Source: Ga0074130 sp035565355
GTDB taxonomy: Bacteria; Pseudomonadota; Gammaproteobacteria; Burkholderiales; Rhodocyclaceae
Direction: 5' to 3'
Length of the DNA stretch: 45,322 bases
Assembly (NCBI GenBank): GCA_035565355.1
Contig: DATMSM010000030.1
Span: 1 to 45,322 of the forward strand
The notes below the pieces were generated by a model, which ran no database searches, was not told where the DNA came from, and saw only the letters and a program-made list of their open reading frames with translations. Positions within the stretch are counted from its first letter, which is position 1. Each line of letters begins with the position of its first letter. Both the position numbers and the translations under genes were made by a program. Positions 7,862 to 16,867 of this stretch are shown in pieces.

Positions 7862-8943
7862 AGCAGGATCTGGTCAGGTTCGCGCTGAACGACATCCGGC
7901 GCATCAGCCAGCTTTCCCTGCACGACTGGGACCTTCTTGTCCGTCAGGCGCGCAGCGCCGATCTGCTGGCGCGGCTGGCCGTGCTCGCACGAGCGGCCGG
8001 ACTGCTCGACACCGTCCCGGCGCAGGCGCGTATGCACCTGGAATCGGCGCTGGTGGTGGCGGAAGCGCAGGACGATGCGGTGCACCGCGAAGTCGAGCAT
8101 GTGCGGGTGGCGCTCAATGCCATCGGCATCACACCGGTACTGCTCAAGGGCGGGGCCTATCTGATGGCGGGCCTGCCAGCGGCGCAGGGGCGCCTGTTTT
8201 CCGATCTCGATATCCTGGTCCCGCAGGCACGGTTACCGGAGATAGAAGCGACGCTGATGCTGAACGGCTGGGCCACCACCCATCACGATCCTTACGACCA
8301 ACGCTACTACCGTCAATGGATGCACGAGCTGCCGCCGATGCAGCATATACGCCGCATGACGGTACTGGATGTACACCATGCCATCGTGCCGACCACGGCC
8401 GACCTCAAACCCGATCCTGCTGCGCTGTTCGCCGCCGCTCAACCGCTGCCCGGACACCCCGGCCTGAGCGTGCTGGCGCCAGCCGACATGGTGCTGCACA
8501 GTGCCACCCATCTGTTCTACAACGAAGAATTCAGCCACGGCCTGCGCGACATCTCGGACCTGGATCTGCTGCTGCGCCATTTCATGCAGACGCCCGATTT
8601 CTGGGCAGAACTGCTCGGCCGCGCCCGCATCCTCGGCCTGATGCGTCCCTTGCACTACTGCCTGCGTTATTGCAGCACGCTGCTCGCCACCCCGGTGCCT
8701 GCGGCCGTACTGGCTGAAGCCGCGCGCGCACAAGGCTGGAGCGACCCGCTCATCCACCGGCTGTGGCTGAGGGTATTGGCTTCCACGCATCCGACCGCGC
8801 GCCGGCGCGGCACGGCGCTGGCAAGCCTGCTGCTGTATCTGCGCGCACACTGGCACCGCATGCCGGCCGGGCTCTTGCTCTATCACTTGTGCAGAAAATC
8901 ACTGCGCCCGCGGGCGCGTAGTGACGGCCAAGCCGAGGTCTGA
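7858..8943 (+). CDS. Nucleotidyltransferase family protein (PF14907-like), HPr-rel-A cassette
   Basis: This 361-residue protein contains the nucleotidyltransferase signature: LLKGGAYL at about 95-102, followed by GRLFSDLDILV (111-121), where the Asp pair would bind metal, and a His-rich central segment (PADMVLHSATHLFYNEEFSHGLRDISDLDLLL). The same fold appears beside HprK-like kinases in lasso-peptide clusters, where it is proposed to act on a phosphorylated precursor. The start overlaps the kinase stop (ATGA), so the two are very likely translated together. It is the last gene of the cassette and its stop abuts the stop of the convergent protease gene with no spacer. The chemical reaction is unknown. 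Confidence 0.8.
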   Translation: MKQDLVRFALNDIRRISQLSLHDWDLLVRQARSADLLARLAVLARAAGLLDTVPAQARMHLESALVVAEAQDDAVHREVEHVRVALNAIGITPVLLKGGAYLMAGLPAAQGRLFSDLDILVPQARLPEIEATLMLNGWATTHHDPYDQRYYRQWMHELPPMQHIRRMTVLDVHHAIVPTTADLKPDPAALFAAAQPLPGHPGLSVLAPADMVLHSATHLFYNEEFSHGLRDISDLDLLLRHFMQTPDFWAELLGRARILGLMRPLHYCLRYCSTLLATPVPAAVLAEAARAQGWSDPLIHRLWLRVLASTHPTARRRGTALASLLLYLRAHWHRMPAGLLLYHLCRKSLRPRARSDGQAEV

Positions 8944-9681
8944 CTAGCGCCGCCCAATCAAATCGATCAGGTGCTTGACCGGAATGGCGAAGGAAATACC
9001 GGTCGGCTGACTCAGCGCCGACTCCTTGGCACCCTTGACGAAAACCATGTTGATAATACCCAGCACCTCACCGCTTTCGCTGTCGATCAGGGCGCTGCCG
9101 CTATTGCCCGGATAGGCGGTGGCATCAAGCTGGTAGGCCATCAGCGGGCCGCTGCGCAACTGGCGGATGGCGGCGCTGTTGATGTGTTTGCTGTTGCCGC
9201 CGGGCAGCGCCATCGGCGTGATCGCCGACACGATGCCGCGATGCGTCACCGGTACCGCGCCCAGCACCGCACCGATGGGAAAGCCGGTGAAGAAAATCTC
9301 CTGCCCTTCGCGCACTGTCTCCGGCGTCCCCAGACGCAAGGCCGGCAAAGGCGCAGGGATGCGCAGCAAGGCCAGATCATGCTCGCGGTCCTTGGCCTGC
9401 GACTCCGCGTCCAGCATGCGTGCCGGCGACCCCGGCACCACGATGATCAGGCGCTCATCGGCCTCGAGCTGCTCCGGTAAGACGTGCAGATTGGTGACCA
9501 CCGTCTGGCCGTCACCGATTACGAAACCGCTGCCGCGGATCTGCAGGGCCGGACTGCGCAGCTTCTGGTAGCTGCCGATCGCGACGATGGACGGCTTGAT
9601 GCGCGCAATCGTATCCGGCAGGCCCGCCTGCGCCGCCCAAGCACAACTTGCACCGAAGAGGAAGATCAGCAGTTTCACCAT
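8944..9681 (-). CDS. Exported trypsin-like serine protease
   Basis: This 245-residue protein has a signal peptide (MVKLLIFLFGASCAWAAQAG). It carries a chymotrypsin-fold triad: His66 in TNLHVL, Asp102 in EHDLALLRI and Ser194 in PGNSGSALI. There is no PDZ domain, unlike the DegQ/MucD protein at 26432-27868. It probably acts in the periplasm or at the envelope. It follows the lytic transglycosylase gene with a 7-bp overlap, and both lie downstream of prsT, so all may be one transcript starting at or before prsR. A role in processing envelope or PEP-CTERM proteins is possible but not shown. Confidence 0.85.
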   Translation of the reverse strand: MVKLLIFLFGASCAWAAQAGLPDTIARIKPSIVAIGSYQKLRSPALQIRGSGFVIGDGQTVVTNLHVLPEQLEADERLIIVVPGSPARMLDAESQAKDREHDLALLRIPAPLPALRLGTPETVREGQEIFFTGFPIGAVLGAVPVTHRGIVSAITPMALPGGNSKHINSAAIRQLRSGPLMAYQLDATAYPGNSGSALIDSESGEVLGIINMVFVKGAKESALSQPTGISFAIPVKHLIDLIGRR

Positions 9682-10535
9682 GTCTTTTTCACCACGCAGC
9701 GCGCCAACTCCGGCGAAGGCTCGGCAATGGCTGCATTGAAGGGATGTGACTCCTTGCCGAAGGACTGCATGATGCGCGTCACATAATCGCGCGTCTCGGC
9801 GTAAGGCGGAATGCCGCGATAACGGTTCACTGCACCTTCGCCGGCATTGTAGGCGGCCAGCGTCAGCGGCACATTGCCTTCATAGTAGGCCAGCAGCCAG
9901 CGCAGGTAGGCCAGCCCGCCGCGTACATTCTGTTCCGGATCGAAAGGCTTCTTGACGTTGAAGCGCTCCGAGGTTTCCGGAATCAGCTGCATCAGGCCCT
10001 GCGCATTGCGCGGCGACACCGCGCCCGGTTGCAGAGCCGACTCGGTACGCGCCACCGCCAGCGCCAGGCGCGGACTGACGCCATACTCAGGCGCCAGGCG
10101 GCGGATCAGGTCAATCATCGTGCGTTGCGCGGGCGAGGCAGCGGCGTAGGCCTGTGGATCCATACCGCCCATGCAGGCCGGCATTTGCTTGTCGGGTGCG
10201 CCGACATAGCGCAGCATCCCCTGCGCCTGCGTATGCCCCTGGCGGCTGGCCAGTGTGAAGAAATAGGCGGCGGCGGCATCGTCGCGGGCAACACCGCGAC
10301 CGTTGGCATACATCCAGCCCAGGCTGTACTGCGCCTCAACATCGCCACCGGCGGCGGCCTCGCAGTACAGCTCGGCGGCGCGCGTGCCGTCACGCGGCAC
10401 GCCTTCGCCGTGTTCATAGGCCCGCGCCTCTTCGCGCAGGGCAGCGAACTGCGCTGCAGTACCTGTTGCTGCGCCTTGCCCGGCCCAGAGCGGAGAACTC
10501 AGGCCCAGCAGAAGTAAGGCGACGCCGGTGCGCAT
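9675..10535 (-). CDS. Sel1-repeat lytic transglycosylase (SLT domain)
   Basis: This 286-residue protein has a signal peptide (to about LWAGQG). Two Sel1/TPR-like repeats follow (about 35-105: AYEHGEGVPRDGTRAAELY, then LGWMYANGRGVARDDAAAAYF). A C-terminal SLT domain begins near 140, with catalytic Glu165 in ARTESAL and the conserved AQGLMQLIPET and AAYNAGEGAV motifs. It cleaves peptidoglycan glycan strands to 1,6-anhydro products in the periplasm. Its place between a protease and PrsT in a polymer-export locus suggests local wall opening for envelope-spanning machinery. It starts 7 bp after the prsT stop. Confidence 0.9.
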   Translation of the reverse strand: MRTGVALLLLGLSSPLWAGQGAATGTAAQFAALREEARAYEHGEGVPRDGTRAAELYCEAAAGGDVEAQYSLGWMYANGRGVARDDAAAAYFFTLASRQGHTQAQGMLRYVGAPDKQMPACMGGMDPQAYAAASPAQRTMIDLIRRLAPEYGVSPRLALAVARTESALQPGAVSPRNAQGLMQLIPETSERFNVKKPFDPEQNVRGGLAYLRWLLAYYEGNVPLTLAAYNAGEGAVNRYRGIPPYAETRDYVTRIMQSFGKESHPFNAAIAEPSPELARCVVKKTW

Positions 10536-10542
10536 GAGAGGC

Positions 10543-13314
10543 TCAGAGCGTCTTCAGCAACTCGCTCACTTCGTTCTGTCGGCCATATTGCTCGCCAAGC
10601 TTGCTCAAGGTCTCCAGCTCGCTGCGCGCGGCGCCCTTGTCGCCGCCCTTGATAAGCGCACGCGCAAAGTTGAGGCGGATATCGCCGTTCTGCGGCGCCA
10701 GCTCAACTGCCTTGCGCAGCAGCTCGGTGCCCTTGGCCACCTGCCCCTGCTCGACCTGAAGCACACCCAGCGTATCCATGATGGCCGGCTGATTCGGTGC
10801 CAGCTTATAGGCCTGCTCGGCATAGCCCAGTGCCTTGGCATCACCCGTCCGGCCCAGCATCCAGGCCAGGTCGTTAAGGATCACAGGGTTGCGCGGCTGC
10901 ACTTCCAGCGCACGACGGTAGTAACTCGCCGCCTGCGCGTAATCCTTGCGCTGCGCGGCCACGGCGCCGAAATGCACCAGCAGGCCCACATCCTTGGGAT
11001 GGGCCTTGAGCCAGCTCTCGCCAAACTTGCCAGCCTCGGCCGTCTGCCCGCCGGCCACCAGCACCGTATGCAGACGCATCGCCAGTTCGCTGCTGGCCGG
11101 CACCTTGGCGAGGCCGTTGCGATAGGCGTTCTGGGCATCGCTCCACAAACGCTGCGTGGCCAGCGCGTCACCTTCAAGCAGATAGCCGATGGCCTGCTTG
11201 GGCTCCTGGGTCTGCATCGCCTTGGCGCGCTTCTGCGCCTCGGCATAGCGCTTGTCTTCGAGATCAAGCAGAACCACAGCGCGCTGCAAGGGCAGTGAAG
11301 CCGGCAATGCCGCCAGGCCGCGCATCAAGGCCTCGCGCGCGGCGTCGCGGTTCTTCGCCGCAAGCTGTGCTTCAGCCAGGCGCAGATACGGTTGCGGCGC
11401 GTTCGGCAGCAGCGTGGCGAGCTTGCTGTAGAGCGTCGTTGCCTGGTTGAGATCGCCGGATTCCTGCATGGCGCGCCCGGCGGCCTCGATCACCTCCGGA
11501 CGATCCGGCATGGCCTGCAGGGCATCCTGTGCGGCCGCGACGGCGGCCTTGTTATCCTTCTGGCGCAAGGCATAGCCGATCAGGGCCACGCGCGGCGTCG
11601 CGTCGCCCGGTGCGGCGCTGATGGCGCGCTTGATCAGGTCCGTCACCTCTGCCGCGCCCTTGCCGGCGCGATCACGCAGTTCTGCAAGTGCCAGCAGTGA
11701 CTGCACGCTCTTCGCATCCTTGGCCAACACCGACTCGAAGCGCGCTGCGGCCTGATCCGGCTTGCCTTCGGCCAGGTCGAGGCGTGCCAGTGCCGCAGCT
11801 GCGGGATAGTAGGCGGCATCGCGACTCAGCGCCTGCTCCAGGCTGCGCCGTGCGCCGGCAGCATCGCCCTTGCCGAACAAGGCGGCGGCGCGCAGATTGT
11901 AGGTCGCCAGGTTGTCCGGCTGCTTTTTCTCCAGCGCGGCAATCGCGGTGAGTGCCTGATCGTAGCGTTTCTGACTCAGACTCGTGGCAATCAAGGCCAT
12001 GTCGGCCGAGGTGCCCGTGTCGGCGGCGGCGATGTCTTCAAGTGCATCGATGCCGCGCGCCTCGCCACGAGCAGCCTGGATCATGGCCAGCGCAGTGCGG
12101 CTCTTGGCATCGTCCGGTTGCAGCTGCTTGACGCGATTGAAATAGCCCTCCGCCTTGGCGCTGTCACCCGCCTGCATATAGGTTTCACCGGCCAGAGCGA
12201 GCATCGCGGGCGAAGGGTTGGGCTCATCCAGCACCGGCTGCAGCGCCGCCACAGCCTTGTTGATCTGCCCGCTGCGCAGATAGGACTTCACCAGCAGGCG
12301 GCGACCCAGCTCACTCTTCGCATCGCGCGCCAATGCGCGCGTCAGATATTCCTGGGCCTGCAGATCGGAGCGGCTCTCGAACTCGACGGCGCCGGCCAAC
12401 TGCAACACGCGTGCGTCATTGGGCCCCGAGCGCAGCAGGGTCTGCGCCGACTCGCGAGCCAGATCCAGCTTCTTCTGCTGCAGGGCAAGCAGGCCCTGCA
12501 TGTACACCGTCTGCATGTTCTTCGGCGCCGCCTTCTGCATGGCCTCCAGCTGCTGTTGTGCGGCTTCCAGCTTGCCATCCTGCAGGTTGCTGATGATCAA
12601 CGCGCTATGCGCGGCAATCGTGTCGGGGCGGACATCCAGCGCCGCGCGATAGCTGGCCAGCGACTCCTCCTTCTGCCCGGCCGCCGCCTGCAGCGAGGCA
12701 CGCAGCAAGAGCGCATCGACCTCCTTTGGATCCCTTGCCAGCACGCCATCGACGATGTTGCGGGCGCCGGCCATATCCTGCGCGGCTGCCTTGAGACGCG
12801 CCTGCCCAAGCAGGGCCGGCACATGCTCGGGCTTGGCGGCGAGGGCCAGCGCAAAAGCGGCATTGGCCTGTTCCAGCTTGCCCTGAGCTGCCAGGGCGAT
12901 GGCAAGGCTGGTCTTCAGCTCGGCGCGATCCTGTGCGTCGGCGGGCATCAGCGTTGCGTAATCATCGCTCACCTTCTTGAACTCGCCGCGCCCGAGCAGA
13001 CTGCGCGCCATCAGCACCGCGATCTTGTCTGCGTCGTACTTGAGCTCAGCCGCCTTCTTGAACTCGATCTCGGCATTGCCCGGATCGCCGCTTTCCAGCA
13101 GCGCCCGGCCGAGCAGGAAGCGGGCTTCGGCCAGATCCGGGTTCTTGGCCAGCGCATTCTTGAGCTCAATGCTGGCTGAGGTCGGGTCATTCTTGTCGAG
13201 ATGCTGGCGCGCCGCCTCGATCAGCTTTTCCGGGCTGTCACCGCAGGCGGCAAGAAGGACGGCAACGGCAACGGCCGCCGCCATACGGGTAAAACGCAGG
13301 GGATGATCAGACAT
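10543..13314 (-). CDS. prsT: PEP-CTERM system TPR-repeat lipoprotein PrsT
   Basis: A 923-residue lipoprotein: lipobox LAAC places lipidated Cys at residue 24, followed by GDSPEKLIEAARQHLDKND. The rest is a nearly unbroken series of TPR units (recurring A-L-A-x-x-P-x-x-A-E-A-x-x-L-L-G patterns, with Pro or Lys between helices), 20 or more by eye. PrsT proteins occur with PrsK/PrsR in XrtA/PEP-CTERM systems and probably act as a periplasmic scaffold for the polymer machinery. The gene starts 44 bp after prsR ends. GC-rich amphipathic helices create long antisense open frames here that were not taken as genes. Confidence 0.92.
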   Translation of the reverse strand: MSDHPLRFTRMAAAVAVAVLLAACGDSPEKLIEAARQHLDKNDPTSASIELKNALAKNPDLAEARFLLGRALLESGDPGNAEIEFKKAAELKYDADKIAVLMARSLLGRGEFKKVSDDYATLMPADAQDRAELKTSLAIALAAQGKLEQANAAFALALAAKPEHVPALLGQARLKAAAQDMAGARNIVDGVLARDPKEVDALLLRASLQAAAGQKEESLASYRAALDVRPDTIAAHSALIISNLQDGKLEAAQQQLEAMQKAAPKNMQTVYMQGLLALQQKKLDLARESAQTLLRSGPNDARVLQLAGAVEFESRSDLQAQEYLTRALARDAKSELGRRLLVKSYLRSGQINKAVAALQPVLDEPNPSPAMLALAGETYMQAGDSAKAEGYFNRVKQLQPDDAKSRTALAMIQAARGEARGIDALEDIAAADTGTSADMALIATSLSQKRYDQALTAIAALEKKQPDNLATYNLRAAALFGKGDAAGARRSLEQALSRDAAYYPAAAALARLDLAEGKPDQAAARFESVLAKDAKSVQSLLALAELRDRAGKGAAEVTDLIKRAISAAPGDATPRVALIGYALRQKDNKAAVAAAQDALQAMPDRPEVIEAAGRAMQESGDLNQATTLYSKLATLLPNAPQPYLRLAEAQLAAKNRDAAREALMRGLAALPASLPLQRAVVLLDLEDKRYAEAQKRAKAMQTQEPKQAIGYLLEGDALATQRLWSDAQNAYRNGLAKVPASSELAMRLHTVLVAGGQTAEAGKFGESWLKAHPKDVGLLVHFGAVAAQRKDYAQAASYYRRALEVQPRNPVILNDLAWMLGRTGDAKALGYAEQAYKLAPNQPAIMDTLGVLQVEQGQVAKGTELLRKAVELAPQNGDIRLNFARALIKGGDKGAARSELETLSKLGEQYGRQNEVSELLKTL

Positions 13315-13358
13315 GTTGTTCTCGCTTTTCCGGTATGCAGACGCAGGTGGAAGGAGGC

Positions 13359-14720
13359 TTATTGCTTCAAGCCAAAACGGTGCATCAAGTCGTAAAGCGT
13401 GGGGCGGCTGACGCCGAGCATCTCGGCCGCCCGCACCACATTGCCGTTGCTGCGTCCGAGCGCAGCCAGAATGGCGCGGCGCTCGGCCTCGTCGCGAATC
13501 TGGCGCAGGTCCAGAATCGGTGCCTCACCGTCGGCAGGCAGATCCAGCCCGATATCGTCGGCGGTGATGTGGCCGCCTTCGGACATGATGACGGCGCGCT
13601 TGAGGCAGTTTTCCAGCTCGCGCACATTGCCGGGCCACTTGTGCGTCTCGATCGCGCGCAGCGCATCTTCGCGCAGTAGCAGCGAGCCGCGGTTTTGCTC
13701 AACGGCAAAGCGCTTGACGAAGGCATGTGCAAGCAAGGCGACATCCCCGAGACGATCGCGCAGCGGCGGAATATCGATGACGATTTCGGCCAGCCGATAA
13801 TAGAGGTCTTCGCGGAAACGTCCTTCCTTGATCAGCGCCTTGAGATCCTGGTGGGTGGCGCACACGATCCGCACATCGACGGGAATTTCCTGGCGCCCGC
13901 CGACGCGCTCGATCACGCGCTCCTGCAGGAAGCGCAGCAGCTTGGCCTGCAAGGGCATGGGCAGATCGCCGATTTCGTCGAGGAAGAGCGTGCCGCCATC
14001 GGCGGTCTCGATCTTGCCCGGCGTGGTCTTGGCCGCACCGGTGAAGGCGCCCTTCTCGTAACCGAAGAGTTCGGATTCCAGCAGGTTCTCGGGAATCGCC
14101 GCGCAATTGATCGCCACAAAACGGCCGTTGCGGCGCCCCGAGCTGCCGTGCAAGCCGCGTGCCAGCACTTCCTTGCCAGTACCGCTGTCGCCGAGGAAAA
14201 GTACGGTGGCGGTGCTGGCAGCCACCTTCTCGACGGTACGACAGAGCTTGAGCATGGCCGGATCGCGCGTGATCAGTCCGCCCAACGCATCCGGTTGCTG
14301 CATTGCCTGCAGGCGATGATTCTCCTGCTGCAGGTCGTAGAGGCGAAAGGCGCGCTCCACCGTCAGCGTCAGGATCTCCGGCTCGAAGGGTTTGGCGAAG
14401 AAATCATAGGCACCTAGCGCCACCGCACGCAGGGCATTGGCTTGGTCGTTCTGGCCGGTCAGCACGATCACCTTGGTATCGGGCGCTGCCTCAAGAATCT
14501 GCTGCAGCAGCGCGAACCCTTCGGATACCGAGTCGGCATCGGGCGGCAGCCCCAGGTCCATGGTCACCACCGCCGGCGCATTGCGGCGTATCTGCACCAG
14601 TGCGCTCTCGCGGTCATCGGCGAGCAGGGTTTCGTATTGATCAAAAGCCCAGCGTATCTGCTTCTGCAGCGCCGGATCGTCTTCGACGATCAATAGTGGG
14701 CGAGGTTTTTCTGCGCTCAT
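13359..14720 (-). CDS. prsR: PEP-CTERM-box response regulator / sigma-54 activator PrsR
   Basis: This 453-residue NtrC-family regulator has a receiver domain at 1-125 with phospho-acceptor Asp55 and acidic pocket Glu13-Asp14-Asp15. The AAA+ domain has Walker A GDSGTGKE (177-184), GAFTGA (224-229), which contacts sigma-54, and Walker B GGTLFLDE (242-249). A Fis-type helix-turn-helix (SNGNVVRAAEMLGVSRPTL) lies at the C-terminus. It is phosphorylated by PrsK, whose gene overlaps it by 4 bp (ATGA). In related systems the pair switches on PEP-CTERM genes from sigma-54 promoters. The promoter candidate at 5691 could be one target. Confidence 0.95.
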   Translation of the reverse strand: MSAEKPRPLLIVEDDPALQKQIRWAFDQYETLLADDRESALVQIRRNAPAVVTMDLGLPPDADSVSEGFALLQQILEAAPDTKVIVLTGQNDQANALRAVALGAYDFFAKPFEPEILTLTVERAFRLYDLQQENHRLQAMQQPDALGGLITRDPAMLKLCRTVEKVAASTATVLFLGDSGTGKEVLARGLHGSSGRRNGRFVAINCAAIPENLLESELFGYEKGAFTGAAKTTPGKIETADGGTLFLDEIGDLPMPLQAKLLRFLQERVIERVGGRQEIPVDVRIVCATHQDLKALIKEGRFREDLYYRLAEIVIDIPPLRDRLGDVALLAHAFVKRFAVEQNRGSLLLREDALRAIETHKWPGNVRELENCLKRAVIMSEGGHITADDIGLDLPADGEAPILDLRQIRDEAERRAILAALGRSNGNVVRAAEMLGVSRPTLYDLMHRFGLKQ

Positions 14721-16828
14721 GCCATCTCCAAACGCTGCACATCCGATTCGTTGCGAACCTCAAACAGGGGGAAGGCCATGGTCACGCACGTGCCGACATT
14801 CAACACGCTGTCGACATCAATGCGCCCGCCCAGCTCCTGCACATACTGAAAACTCTCGTAGGCACCGATGCCCATGCCGGCCTCCTTGGTGGTCTGAAAG
14901 GGCTTGAACAGGCGGTCGCGCAGGAACTCCGGCGACATGCCCTGCCCGCTATCCCTGACCTCGACGCGCGCCATGCCCTCATGCACATCAAGCAGCACCT
15001 CGATGCGCCCGGCCGCGGGTGTCGCATCCAGCGCATTCTGAATGACATGGCCGATGACGCGCTCGATACGCTCCTCATGGCCGCGCGCCATGATGCCATC
15101 CTGCAGCGACAACTGCGGCGACGGCTCCTGCCCAGCCTTGTCCTGCTGGATACGGCGGATGATGGCGGCCAGATTAACGCCGAAGGTGCCGGCCACCGGC
15201 GTGGCACCGGCGCGCAACTGCAGCATGAGCTGACGCATGCGCTCGACCGAGTGTTCGACCGTGAGCAGCATGTCCTGCTGGAACTCCGGATTGTCGCGAT
15301 GGCGCTCGGCATTCTTCACCATCAGGGACAGTTGCGTAATGATGTTCTTAAGGTCGTGCACAACGAAGGCAGACATGCGGTTGAAGGCGTCGAACTTGCG
15401 CGCTTCCAGCAAGGCTTCCGTCGCCTGCATCTGCGCGATGAAGCCGGCCGCCTGGCGGCCGGCGGTCTTGAGCAGGTCATTGACCTCCCAATCCACATCA
15501 AGCGAAGTACGCGCGGTATGCAAGAGCACGAAGCCGATCAGCTCGCGGCCGGTGGACAGCGGCACGATCAGCCATGCGTTCGGTGCCGCGGCCAGCCAGG
15601 CGGGGAGAACCACGCCACTGTAACGGCCCGGCATGTGGCGGAACTCCTCCATATTGACGACCCAGCCGCTTTCATCGAGGAACTTCACCAGCGAGGTATC
15701 GGCTGGCGTTTCCTCACGAATTTCCGGGGAGTTCCAGCGCGCCGCCTGCACATAGGACTCGCCGCCGGCATGGCGCAGCCATAGCGCTCCGGCCGGGCTC
15801 TCGACCATGTCGGCGAGGCCGCGGATCACATGCTGTCCGACCTCCTGCGCCTGCCCCTCGACCGTCAGGGCCTTGGTGAACTTCAGCCATTCCTGGCGAT
15901 AGTCGTAGCGATAGCGGAAGAAATGCTTGCTCACCCAGACCCGCAGGCGCGCACGCATGGCGCCGGAGAAGGCGACGAAGACGAGCAGCAGCAACGCTGA
16001 AAAGAACACGATCAGTTGCAATGCACCGCCCCATTCGCCACCGAAATAGCGAACGTAGTAGCCGGCGGCGGCGACAAACATGAGATAGGCACCGACCAGC
16101 AGCAAGGTGGTCGAATGGAACACGGCGGTCTGGGACAGCGCCAGGCGTATGGCCTTGTGTTTGTTGCGCGCGATGGACAGCGCCACTGGCGGCACGATCA
16201 TTGCAGCCACGAAGCCGCGAATGGCGAGCACATCGCCGTCCATACGGCCGAACAGCAGCGCATTGGAATACAGGTGCAGGTCCAGCACAAACATCACGCC
16301 CAGACCCAGCCACAGCGGCTTGAAACTCCAGCGGGCGTCCGGGTCGGCATTGCTCAGCAACTGCTCGATCAGCACCAGCATATACACGGCCATGGCCAGA
16401 CCGGACAAGGCGACGGAATGCAGGGTGGAGCTTGTCGCCACGTTCAAGCCCAGCGCGCTGAGCAGGTAGAAACAGAGCAGAACGCAGCCACCCACGGCCA
16501 GGGGCCGCGAGAACAGGCTGCGCGCGCCATTGCCGGCCTTGGCTGCGGGCGCATAAAGCATCAGGGCAAGGCAGAGAAACCAGGCGCCGTAGCGCAGCAC
16601 GTCAGCCAGCAGATAGGCACGCAGCGTCGGGCCGTGCTCCCACAGCGACAGGAGCAAGCCCAGCCCGCTCCAGATGGCACTGAAGATCAGCGCGCACAGC
16701 AGCGCGCGACCGGCGCGCCCCGGCTGTTGCCCGAACGGGCGGCGCTGCAGGAAGATGAAGAGCAGCAGATAGCCGAAAGCGGCTATCCCGTAGCCCCAGC
16801 TCGCCAGCGCGGCCGCCCCGGTTTCCAT
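14717..16828 (-). CDS. prsK: PEP-CTERM system sensor histidine kinase PrsK
   Basis: This 703-residue membrane kinase has an N-terminal block of about eight or nine hydrophobic segments to residue 290. A GAF-like domain follows (about 315-465), then HisKA with phosphorylated His491 in FVVHDLKN. The HATPase_c domain has the N-box HVIQNALDATP (about 594), DSGQGM (626-631) and GMGIGAYES (651-659). The membrane signal it senses is unknown. It lies 39 bp downstream of epsB and overlaps prsR, so the three are likely one operon. Confidence 0.94.
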   Translation of the reverse strand: METGAAALASWGYGIAAFGYLLLFIFLQRRPFGQQPGRAGRALLCALIFSAIWSGLGLLLSLWEHGPTLRAYLLADVLRYGAWFLCLALMLYAPAAKAGNGARSLFSRPLAVGGCVLLCFYLLSALGLNVATSSTLHSVALSGLAMAVYMLVLIEQLLSNADPDARWSFKPLWLGLGVMFVLDLHLYSNALLFGRMDGDVLAIRGFVAAMIVPPVALSIARNKHKAIRLALSQTAVFHSTTLLLVGAYLMFVAAAGYYVRYFGGEWGGALQLIVFFSALLLLVFVAFSGAMRARLRVWVSKHFFRYRYDYRQEWLKFTKALTVEGQAQEVGQHVIRGLADMVESPAGALWLRHAGGESYVQAARWNSPEIREETPADTSLVKFLDESGWVVNMEEFRHMPGRYSGVVLPAWLAAAPNAWLIVPLSTGRELIGFVLLHTARTSLDVDWEVNDLLKTAGRQAAGFIAQMQATEALLEARKFDAFNRMSAFVVHDLKNIITQLSLMVKNAERHRDNPEFQQDMLLTVEHSVERMRQLMLQLRAGATPVAGTFGVNLAAIIRRIQQDKAGQEPSPQLSLQDGIMARGHEERIERVIGHVIQNALDATPAAGRIEVLLDVHEGMARVEVRDSGQGMSPEFLRDRLFKPFQTTKEAGMGIGAYESFQYVQELGGRIDVDSVLNVGTCVTMAFPLFEVRNESDVQRLEMA

Positions 16829-16867
16829 CAGACGCGACGGGCCCGGGCAGGCACAAAGCGGGCGGCG

